A DNA stretch of 64,000 nt, taken from positions 62,001 to 126,000 of the forward strand of contig CAXXNS010000002.1 of assembly GCA_963666895.2 (NCBI GenBank). The letters are read 5' to 3'. This document shows, piece by piece, positions 51,477-58,832 of the stretch. The DNA is from G963666895 sp963666895 (GTDB lineage Bacteria > Desulfobacterota > Desulfovibrionia > Desulfovibrionales > Desulfovibrionaceae). How positions within the stretch are numbered: the stretch's first letter is position 1; each line of letters begins with the position of its first letter. A program made the translations under genes and the position numbers. The notes beneath the pieces are model-generated. The model did not search any database, was not told the DNA's origin, and saw only the letters and a list, made by a program, of their open reading frames with translations.

Positions 51477-52358
51477 TTAATCCAGCTGCTGGTAGGCGTC
51501 CTTGAGGTGGTCGATCCACATCTGGTCAAAGGCCGGGTATTCCGACGTGCCCTTGAGAACGGGCGCCACGGTGTAACCGGCCTTGGTCAGGATGGATTTC
51601 CAGGAATCGTCCTCGTCCCCGGCCATGTCGTTGCGGGCATGGTCACCGGCCACGGCCATGAAGGGCATGACGTACACCTTGCCGGGATGGCGCTGCTTGA
51701 GCTCGGCCAGCACATCATCCAGGGTGGGGTTGCCCTCCACCGTGCCGACCAGGATGTTGGGGTCGCGCTGCCACAGATGGTATTGCAGAGCTGCGTAGGC
51801 CACGTCTCCCGCATGGTGGGTGCCGTGTCCCATGAGCACCACCACGTCGTCGGCCTTGCGGTCCTTGGGCAGCAGGTCGAGCAGGATGTCCACGGCCGTT
51901 TTGTGGTCCGCGCTCAGACCCAGCAGGGGCCGGGCCACCACCACCCGTTCGGGACCGTCGGGCAGGCCCTCGAAGGCCCGGGCCACCTCGACCAGGGAGC
52001 TGTATTCCTCGCCCGCGATGGTGTGCAGGGAGAGCACGGCGATGTGGGTGAAGCCCTGGTCCATCATGGCCGCCAGGGACTGGGCCACGGACAGCAGGTC
52101 AATGCCTTCCTCGCTGGCCACCTTGTCGCGGACGATCTTGGACGTGTACGCCCAATATACCGGGACATCAGAAAATTCCTTCTTGACCATGGAGTCCACA
52201 AGCTCAAAACCGGCCCGCGCTTCCGGGATGGTGGTACCAAAGGCCACTACCAGGATACCGGTCTTTTTTTCGGTTTCCTGGCCATGACCGGCCAGGCATT
52301 GCCCGCACAGGAGCAACACGGCCAACACCACAAGCAGACCAAACCGTACCTGTTTCAT
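51477..52358 (-). CDS. cbiK: Periplasmic sirohydrochlorin cobaltochelatase CbiK
   Basis: 293 residues from MKQVRFGLLVVL, with AAGGAG six bases before the ATG. A signal peptide (to about CLAGHG) is unusual for a biosynthetic chelatase but matches the periplasmic CbiK form known in Desulfovibrio. The chelatase core has ILVVAFGTT, the catalytic His in SLHTIAGEEYSS, GHGTHHAGD and PFMAVAGDHARNDMAG. It is the first gene under the B12 riboswitch. It may supply metal or corrinoid precursor, or bind haem or cobalt in the periplasm. Confidence 0.93.
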   Translation of the reverse strand: MKQVRFGLLVVLAVLLLCGQCLAGHGQETEKKTGILVVAFGTTIPEARAGFELVDSMVKKEFSDVPVYWAYTSKIVRDKVASEEGIDLLSVAQSLAAMMDQGFTHIAVLSLHTIAGEEYSSLVEVARAFEGLPDGPERVVVARPLLGLSADHKTAVDILLDLLPKDRKADDVVVLMGHGTHHAGDVAYAALQYHLWQRDPNILVGTVEGNPTLDDVLAELKQRHPGKVYVMPFMAVAGDHARNDMAGDEDDSWKSILTKAGYTVAPVLKGTSEYPAFDQMWIDHLKDAYQQLD

Positions 52359-52403
52359 CAAGTACTCCTTCAAGGAACGCGGAACCATTTCATAGCAGGG
52401 AAT

Positions 52404-52436
52404 AAAAAAAGCCCTCCGGCATTAGTGCCGAAGGGA
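52404..52436 (-). terminator. Attenuator terminator between B12 riboswitch and cbiK
   Basis: On the minus strand CCCTTCGGCA, CTAA loop, TGCCGGAGGGC, then a run of seven Ts. It lies between the aptamer and the cbiK start, so it is the likely off-switch. A separate hairpin (TGCGGT 52459-52464 / ACCGCA 52481-52486) lies between them. Confidence 0.85.
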
Positions 52437-52504
52437 ATCCGTGTTTATTCCCAAAGCATGCGGTACAAAGGTTCCCGTTGACCGCACACTGCGACATATA
52501 ACGC

Positions 52505-52668
52505 CCGGGCAGGTCTTCCGACTTGTCCCCCCAACCCTCGGCCTTCCCAGGCGTGAGCCCAGTGGCACGTTGAAGAGGGCGGGTTCGGGACTTACGGCGG
52601 CGGGTCCGCTCCCGATTCGCACGGGATTCCCTGTTAGGCCCCAAAGGGCACCCGGTGCCAATGTGTTA
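52505..52668 (-). promoter_or_regulatory. Cobalamin riboswitch (AdoCbl aptamer)
   Basis: Read on the minus strand it contains the standard blocks in order: GGTGCCC, AGGGAATCCCGTG, ATCGGGAGCGGACCCGCCGCC with GTAAG, GCCACTG (52560-52566), GGGAAGGC, and AAGTCGGAAGACCTGCC. It precedes cbiK-btuC-btuD-btuF-cbiL and should shut the operon down when cobalamin is plentiful. Confidence 0.95.
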
Positions 52669-52704
52669 GCCGGGCCGGTTTAACCCGTCAAGCGTCCGAT
52701 TAAG

Positions 52705-54960
52705 TTAGAACGGATAGGGCACGGAACCGGCGCCCATGTCCGTGGGCTTGCCCATGCGTCCCTCGATGTCGGACAGCCGGGCTTCGGCGGCTGCTTTTTG
52801 TTTGTCGGTCTGTGCGTTTTTAATGACTGTCTTCAGGAGCTTGCGTGCTGGTTCATATTGCCCGCGCGCCTCGTAGATGCTGGCCGCGCGGTACATGGCG
52901 GTCAAGGCCCACATGGACTCCTGAGGATACTGCCAGGCCAGGTTCAGGAAGTAGTCCAGGGCCTTGTCGGACTGGCCCATGGCCTGTTCGCCTTCGCCCA
53001 AATAGAACAATATTTCCGCCTGCATGGCCGTGTCCATTTCGTCCTTCTTGGACCACAGCTCCAGCAACTGGTCCCGGCCTTCCTCGAGCCGTCCCTTGCG
53101 CTGGAGCAGGAAGGCGATCTTCAGCCGGGTGACGTCGGAAATGGGCGTACCCGTGGCCACCAATTCTTCATAGGTGGCGAGGGCCCCGTCCATGTCCTCG
53201 CCGGCCATCTGCCAGTCGGCCTTGACCGCCAGCAGCTTGGCGTAGAGGTCCGGGTCCAATTTGGCGTCGTCCAGGGTGCTCAGGTAATAGGCCCCCAGGT
53301 TCAACTGCCGGTCATTGACAGCTTTTTCAGCCAGATAGATGGTGCATTCAGCCCCCAGGCTCTCGTCCGGGAACAGGAAGGCCACCCTTCGGGCCAGGTC
53401 GGACGAAGGGCTGGCCTGCCATTCCTGCTCCCAATAGGCCAGGAGCATGTCCGGGTCCAGGGGGTACTTGTTTTTGGCCAGATTTTTGAGCAGGGCGGGG
53501 TCCACCTTGGTCCAGAACGGGGTCACATGGGGCAGGGCGGGCGCGGCACCGGCCGCCTGGGCCAGTATGGCCAGGGTCTGGTTGGTCACGGGATCCAACT
53601 CGGCCCCCCAGTTCAAAGCCGTTCCGGCGTCCTGCCCGGACAGGATCAGCCCGGCCAGGAGCAGGCTGGGCGGAAGCTGCGCCTTGTCCAGTTCAGGCCA
53701 CAAGGCAAGGGCGGTTTCCGTGTTGTTGGTCTCCAGGGCCAGGGCGAAGTAGAGGTTGCCTATGCCCAGGGGTGGACCATTTTCGTCCATCAGGCTTTCC
53801 ACCGTGCCGTCCTTGAACATGGCCAGGGCCTGGTCCGCAGGCAAAACCATAAGGTTGTTCTTTAACAATTCAAAGCCTTTGGAGCCTTTGAGCAATCGGT
53901 CTGCCGCCAGGTTGGCCAAACGGGTGGCCGTGGATTTCCGGGAAAGAAAGGCGGCGGGCTTGAAATAGTGATTTTCCTGAAGATACAGGCAGGTTTCCAG
54001 GGCGGGCTGGCCACTGGCGGCCATGCTGTGCGTAGCGTCCCAGAACAATTTCACGGGTTCGTTGTTCAACAGGGCCAACATGGTGTCGGCATCGGCCCGG
54101 TCCAGAGACAATTTGGCCAAATAACGGGCCAGAACCAGGCGGTCCGACGGCGCCAGGGTGTTGGTGCCGGCGGGCGAAAGTTCCTGGCCGGATTCCTCGG
54201 CGGGCAGGGAACGGGCGAACGTGGATTCCGCGGCGGCCCAGAAGGTGGTTCGGCCCCAGACAACCAAGGCCTGGTCCAAGACCTTGGCCAGGAACATGGC
54301 CTGGCTTTCTCTGGAAACTTCTGAATTATTGACATAAATCCAGAACAACTTGCGGAACACGTCGGCCCAGACCTCGTGAAGACCGGGCTCCCGGGAGAAC
54401 CAGGACCGCATCTGCTTGGGTTCCAGGTTCATTGCCGCCTGGCTGAACCAGAGCACGGCCCGGGCCGGGTCGCCCAGGGCGCGCTGGGCCTGGCCGCCGA
54501 TCCACAACCGCCGGGCTTCCAGGACCAGATCCTCAAAAGGTTCTGTATTTTCAATAAGATCAATGGCCTGGCTCGGATTACCGCCTTGCATGGCCACTTC
54601 GGCGCGCTTGAGAATGGCTTCAGGCCCGTCCAGTTTCTCGGCATAGACCCGATCCAGCTTGTCCCAGGCGCCGTAGTGCTCGAGCCAGTCCCGGTAGGTC
54701 TGGTTGTTCAGATTCTTTGGCTCGGCCGGGGCGGACACCGGTTCTTCAGCGACGACCTCGGCGGATTCTTCTGCGGAATCTTCAACAACAGATTCAGGGC
54801 CGGGCTCCGAAGTCGTTGCGTTCTGATCCTCGAGCTCGGGCGCGACCGTGAGCGGTTTCTGATCATCCGCGTCTTGGGCTTGGCCCAAAACAGGAGGCAA
54901 AAACAGATACCAGGCCATGAAAAGAGGTAACCAGACCTTGGGACATGGGCATTTCTTCAT
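52705..54960 (-). CDS. Large exported helical-repeat protein, unknown
   Basis: 751 residues. A signal peptide (to about GQAQ) is followed by a Glu/Ser/Pro/Ala-rich acidic linker to about residue 85. The rest is alpha-helical, with recognisable TPR units near the C-terminus (AEILFYLGEGEQAMGQSDKALDYFLNLAWQYP and AASIYEARGQYEPARKLLKTVIKNA). It ends in DMGAGSVPYPF. It probably serves as a periplasmic scaffold. It is monocistronic as far as seen, and starts well beyond the riboswitch region. Confidence 0.82.
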   Translation of the reverse strand: MKKCPCPKVWLPLFMAWYLFLPPVLGQAQDADDQKPLTVAPELEDQNATTSEPGPESVVEDSAEESAEVVAEEPVSAPAEPKNLNNQTYRDWLEHYGAWDKLDRVYAEKLDGPEAILKRAEVAMQGGNPSQAIDLIENTEPFEDLVLEARRLWIGGQAQRALGDPARAVLWFSQAAMNLEPKQMRSWFSREPGLHEVWADVFRKLFWIYVNNSEVSRESQAMFLAKVLDQALVVWGRTTFWAAAESTFARSLPAEESGQELSPAGTNTLAPSDRLVLARYLAKLSLDRADADTMLALLNNEPVKLFWDATHSMAASGQPALETCLYLQENHYFKPAAFLSRKSTATRLANLAADRLLKGSKGFELLKNNLMVLPADQALAMFKDGTVESLMDENGPPLGIGNLYFALALETNNTETALALWPELDKAQLPPSLLLAGLILSGQDAGTALNWGAELDPVTNQTLAILAQAAGAAPALPHVTPFWTKVDPALLKNLAKNKYPLDPDMLLAYWEQEWQASPSSDLARRVAFLFPDESLGAECTIYLAEKAVNDRQLNLGAYYLSTLDDAKLDPDLYAKLLAVKADWQMAGEDMDGALATYEELVATGTPISDVTRLKIAFLLQRKGRLEEGRDQLLELWSKKDEMDTAMQAEILFYLGEGEQAMGQSDKALDYFLNLAWQYPQESMWALTAMYRAASIYEARGQYEPARKLLKTVIKNAQTDKQKAAAEARLSDIEGRMGKPTDMGAGSVPYPF

Positions 54961-55578
54961 TGTGCGTTCTCAGAGAGGCCAGAAGGCGTTTTGCATGGTT
55001 TAAAAGGGCATCATCCTCGGTGTTCTGAAAAAAACGCTTAGAATCGAAATATGGGCTTCGTTTCAACTGCCGAAAAACGGGCAAACCGCGAGGGGGCGGG
55101 ACGCTGGGAAATTATCAGGACGGTTTGTCCCTGGCAAGGGCGGGGTTCAACGGGCCATGAATCAGGGCAGGCAAATGAACACGATCAGGCCTGCTGAACG
55201 ACATCCGATCATGAGCAGGCCTTCATATCCATCATATCCATAGAGAAGGGTTTCGGACCAACTGCAGGGCGGGCCTGAACCGACTGAATTCCTGACGCCT
55301 ACCCCTGTATATTCTAAAAGTTTACATAATATACATTATGAGACAAATAGTCATGCGGCAATGTGCCTGGCGTAAGTCTGGTAATTCTAATAATTTCAAA
55401 TGGTAACATGTCGCTTAATGTTGGCTGGTCAGCCGTGTATCAGGCCTGGCTCAATGGACTCAACATCACAGACCGTACCACAGGCCGTGCTCAAGCGAAT
55501 GGCATTCGGCTCTGCGCTCTCGTTGGTTCACAGGGACCATTTCGAATGCTTTTCCAGGGAATCATCCATCCAAGGCAG
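54961..55578. other. Intergenic region without recognisable gene
   Basis: Only short frames without start signals or family resemblance. An AT-rich stretch near 55310-55345 includes a perfect inverted repeat CATAAT (55325-55330) / ATTATG (55335-55340) with a 4-base spacer. The first 100 bases presumably hold the promoter of the large exported protein gene. Confidence 0.5.
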
Positions 55579-55625
55579 GAAAAACGCCTGAATCCGTCCC
55601 TATTTCATGGGCTCGAATCCAGGCG
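55579..55625 (-). terminator. Rho-independent terminator of the YHS-like gene
   Basis: On the minus strand CGCCTGGATTCG and CGGATTCAGGCG form a 12-base stem with two G-T pairs, closed by a 17-base loop and followed by TTTTTCC. It lies about 50 bases after the stop. Confidence 0.75.
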
Positions 55626-55675
55626 TACAGCTATTTGTTCAAGCTAATGGTGAGCTTGAAGGATATTCTTCGGTG

Positions 55676-55993
55676 TTACGCGTCGTCGGAAGTGTCGGTA
55701 TCCGCTTCTTCAGTAGCTGCCTGTTCCTTGACCTGTTCCGAGTCAAAGCCCTTTTGCTTGAGGAATTTATCCCGGCATTCGTAGGAACAGAACACGTGAA
55801 TCTTGTCGCCTTCGCGGACCCGGATGTCGGAATCGGCCCGGCAATAGGTACCGCACATGGGATCCTTGACCAGTTCTCCGGTTTCCTTGAGCTTTTCCTG
55901 GTCCTCAGCGGTATCCACCTGCCTTTTTTTCTGGTCGCCCTTGAACAACATGTACAGCAGGCCGGCGGCTATGATCAGAATAATGAATTTCAT
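55676..55993 (-). CDS. Membrane-anchored YHS/TRASH-like cysteine protein
   Basis: 105 residues. An N-terminal membrane helix (MKFIILIIAAGLLYMLF) is followed by a charged linker and a small domain with KDPMCGTYC and VFCSYECRDKFL, a YHS/TRASH-like metal-binding pattern. The end is acidic. The arrangement resembles small PP0621-type proteins. Probably a metal-binding protein; function unknown. Confidence 0.82.
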   Translation of the reverse strand: MKFIILIIAAGLLYMLFKGDQKKRQVDTAEDQEKLKETGELVKDPMCGTYCRADSDIRVREGDKIHVFCSYECRDKFLKQKGFDSEQVKEQAATEEADTDTSDDA

Positions 55994-56046
55994 TGGTCCC
56001 CTCCCCTTTTCAGTTCAAGCGGAACTTGAAGGGTTGGTCGCGTGAA

Positions 56047-56526
56047 TCAATCCTGTTTTATGGTAGTGCCTTCCACGGTATAGTTCAATGCCTTGAGAGC
56101 CTGGTCGATTCTGGTTCCATCGGGCATGGCCAGATCCGGCGCGATCTCCAAGAGCGGCACAAGCACAAAGGCCCGCTCCAGCATGCGCGGATGCGGCAGG
56201 GTCAGCATATCGGACTCCATGACCAGGTCGCCGAACAGGAGCAGATCCAGGTCTATGGGCCGAGGTCCCTGCGGCTTGGTGCGCATCCGTCCCATCTGGC
56301 CCTCGATGGCCAGCATGACGGACAAGATGCCCTCTGGCGACCAGATGACCGGATCCACAAGGAAATGGGCCACCTGGTTCATGAACCACGGCTGATCCTT
56401 TCGTCCCTGGGGCTCGGTGTGGTAAATTTCCGAGACCGTCTGGAACTTGATGTCATTGCCGTAGACCTCGAACCGGGCCAATGCCTCGTTGAGCTGCTCG
56501 GGACATTGCCCCTGGTTGCAGCCCAA
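56047..56526 (-). CDS. folK: HPPK, 2-amino-4-hydroxy-6-hydroxymethyldihydropteridine pyrophosphokinase
   Basis: About 159 residues from a TTG. Motifs are EIYHTEPQGRKDQPWFMNQV, IEGQMGRMRTKPQGPRPIDLDLLLFGD with the ATP/Mg residues, and LPHPRMLERAFVLVPLLEI. It makes the folate precursor DHPP pyrophosphate. The conserved first strand (VNVYVGLGCNQG) lies upstream of this TTG in the same frame, but no ATG, GTG or TTG precedes it before the aminotransferase coding region. The true start is therefore uncertain and may be non-canonical, coupled to the TAA of the upstream gene. Confidence 0.88.
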   Translation of the reverse strand: MGCNQGQCPEQLNEALARFEVYGNDIKFQTVSEIYHTEPQGRKDQPWFMNQVAHFLVDPVIWSPEGILSVMLAIEGQMGRMRTKPQGPRPIDLDLLLFGDLVMESDMLTLPHPRMLERAFVLVPLLEIAPDLAMPDGTRIDQALKALNYTVEGTTIKQD

Positions 56527-56540
56527 GCCGACGTAGACGT

Positions 56541-57707
56541 TTACAAGCGGGAGATCCGGGATACCGCCTCCTTGAGCCTTTCGGTGCCCACCGTGAGCGA
56601 GATGCGGAAATAGCCCTCGCCGGGTTTGCCGAATCCATTACCCGGAGTGAGCACCACTCCGGTTTCCTTAAGCACGTTGGTCACGAATTCCTGGGAGCTC
56701 TTGCCCTCGGGCACACGGGACCAAATGTAGAACGCGGCCGAGGGAACCCGGCAGGAAATTCCAACGTTTTGAAGCGCCTGGATCACCGTGTCGCGTCGTT
56801 CCTTATAGATAGCACGGAATTTTTCAGCATACGGCTCGCCCTGTTGAAGCGCGGCGATGCCCGCCTCCTGCACAGCCTGGAAGATGCCGGAATCCACGTT
56901 TTCCTTGATTTTTCCAAGACCGGCCACCAGTTGGGCGTTGCCCACGGCCATGCCGATGCGCCAACCCGTCATATTATAGGTCTTGGACAGGGAATGGAAC
57001 TCGATGGCCACATCCTTTGCGCCTGGAATCTCCAGGATGGACATGGGTTTGTCAGAGGGATTGTAGTAGATTTCCGTGTACGCGGCATCATGCACGATGA
57101 TGGTCCCGGTCTCTCGGGCCTTGTCCACGATCCGGGCGTAGAAATCCTTGTCCGCGGTGGCCGCGGTGGGATTGTTGGGATAGTTGATGAAGATGAGCTT
57201 GGCCCGGCGCCAGTCCTCGTCGCTGATGGCGTCCAGATCGGGCAGGAAGTCGTTGTCCTCGGTCAGGGGGATGTTCCTGACCTCGCCGCCAGCAAATCCG
57301 CAAGCCACCTGATACACGGGATAATTGGGCGTGGCCACCAGGCACAGGTCGCCCGGGTTCACGAACGCCAGCGGGAAATGGGCAATGCCTTCCTTGGAGC
57401 CGATGAGGCTGACCACCTCGCGTTCCGGGTCCAGGTCCACGTTGAACCGCGTCTTGTACCAGTCGGCCACCGCGCTGCGGAAGCTGAGCAGGCCGACATA
57501 GGACGGATACTGGTGGTTCCTGGGCTCCTTGGCCGCCCTGCACAGGGCGTCGATGATGAAATCCGGGGTGGGCAGGTCCGGGTCGCCGATGCCCAGGCTG
57601 ATGATGTCCACCCCGCGGGCGGCCACCTCTGCCTTGGCTTTGTCAATGGCGGCGAACAGATAGGGAGGCAATACGGCCAGACGGCCGGCCAGGTCGAATT
57701 CAGGCAT
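56541..57707 (-). CDS. dapL: PLP aminotransferase, LL-diaminopimelate aminotransferase-like
   Basis: 388 residues from MPEFDLAGRLAVLPPYLFAAIDKAK; an in-frame ATG 27 bases upstream has no better site. Motifs: GIGDPDLPTPDFII, INYPNNPTAATADKDFY, HDAAYTEIYY, and the Schiff-base Lys in SLSKTYNMTGWRIG. The whole resembles the DapL2-type branch of class I aminotransferases that converts tetrahydrodipicolinate directly to LL-diaminopimelate. Aspartate aminotransferase activity cannot be excluded. Confidence 0.85.
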   Translation of the reverse strand: MPEFDLAGRLAVLPPYLFAAIDKAKAEVAARGVDIISLGIGDPDLPTPDFIIDALCRAAKEPRNHQYPSYVGLLSFRSAVADWYKTRFNVDLDPEREVVSLIGSKEGIAHFPLAFVNPGDLCLVATPNYPVYQVACGFAGGEVRNIPLTEDNDFLPDLDAISDEDWRRAKLIFINYPNNPTAATADKDFYARIVDKARETGTIIVHDAAYTEIYYNPSDKPMSILEIPGAKDVAIEFHSLSKTYNMTGWRIGMAVGNAQLVAGLGKIKENVDSGIFQAVQEAGIAALQQGEPYAEKFRAIYKERRDTVIQALQNVGISCRVPSAAFYIWSRVPEGKSSQEFVTNVLKETGVVLTPGNGFGKPGEGYFRISLTVGTERLKEAVSRISRL

Positions 57708-57905
57708 TGTCTTGTTTGCTCCTTGTGCAAGCATGAGGAAAACCCTGCATACTGGCGTAGCCGCCTTGCTGTCAATGCGCCCGGGCAGTTGAGAATCCGG
57801 CCGAGCGGCTGATCACGTAGCTGAAAACCAATCTCCTGTTGGAAAAAACCCTTGTTTGACGGAGTCTGATTGACTATTTACAAAGGAAGGAATGGAAACA
57901 GGATC

Positions 57906-58832
57906 ATGAGCGCTCAAGCCCGGCAGAAACCCATCTCCCACCCCTGGGTGGACGAATACCTGACCCATCTGGTGGTGGAAAAGGGCTTGGCCGAGAACAC
58001 CCTGGCTGCGTACGAGAACGACCTGAAATCCCTGCTTGATTTCCTGGACGCCTCGTCCCTGACCCTGGACAAGACGGACAAGGCCACCCTCTTCCTCTAC
58101 CTCACCCACTTGAGGGCCCGGGGCCTGACCGGCTCCTCCCTGGCCAGACGCCTGTCCGGACTGCGTGGATTCTTTGAATTTCTGGCCGAACGCGGCCGCA
58201 TGGACAGCGATCCGGCCCGGCTGCTGGCCTCGCCCAAGCTGCCCAAGACCCTGCCTGAGGTCCTGTCCCGCGAGGAGATGGAGGCCATCTTGGCCCTGCC
58301 CGACCCCGGAACCAAGCTGGGCGGCCGGGACAAGGCCCTGCTCGAGCTGCTGTACGCGGCCGGACTGCGGGTCTCGGAGTTGATCGGCCTGCGTGTTCTG
58401 GACTACGATCCACAGGCCGGGCTGGTCCGCGTCTTTGGCAAGGGATCCAAGGAACGGCTAGTTCCGGTGCATGACCGGGCCCAGGAGGTGCTGGAGCACT
58501 ACCTGGCTCACGTGCGGCCGCAATTCGGACCCCAGGAGGACGCCATTTTCTTGAACAGGTCTGGCAAGTCACTGTCACGTATGGGGATATTTAAATTGAT
58601 TGGACGCTATGCAAAGCAGGCCGGGGTTACGCGCCAGGTCTCGCCCCACACCTTCCGCCACTCCTTCGCCACCCACCTGCTGGAAGGCGGCGCTGACCTG
58701 CGCACCCTGCAACTGCTCATGGGCCACGCCGACATCTCGGCCACTGAGATCTACACCCACGTGGAGTCCGGCCGGCTGCGCAAGATCCACCAGCAGTACC
58801 ATCCCCGATCCTCCGCCCGGGGCCCTGCGTGA
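57906..58832 (+). CDS. xerD: Tyrosine recombinase XerD
   Basis: 308 residues from MSAQARQKPISHPWVDEYLTHLVVEKGLA. SAM-like N-domain, then the catalytic set: LYAAGLRVSELIGL, SPHTFRHSFATHLLEGGADLRTLQLLMGHADIS and the Tyr in EIYTHVESGRL. This is the chromosomal dimer-resolution type rather than a mobile-element integrase. FtsK (25238) is its activator. Its stop overlaps the GTG of the next gene by 4 bases. Confidence 0.93.
   Translation: MSAQARQKPISHPWVDEYLTHLVVEKGLAENTLAAYENDLKSLLDFLDASSLTLDKTDKATLFLYLTHLRARGLTGSSLARRLSGLRGFFEFLAERGRMDSDPARLLASPKLPKTLPEVLSREEMEAILALPDPGTKLGGRDKALLELLYAAGLRVSELIGLRVLDYDPQAGLVRVFGKGSKERLVPVHDRAQEVLEHYLAHVRPQFGPQEDAIFLNRSGKSLSRMGIFKLIGRYAKQAGVTRQVSPHTFRHSFATHLLEGGADLRTLQLLMGHADISATEIYTHVESGRLRKIHQQYHPRSSARGPA

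Noticed and set aside
55363..55647. 94-codon frame in the gap before the YHS-like gene.
   Set aside because: No start signal, unusual composition, and it runs through the terminator hairpin of the opposite-strand gene.
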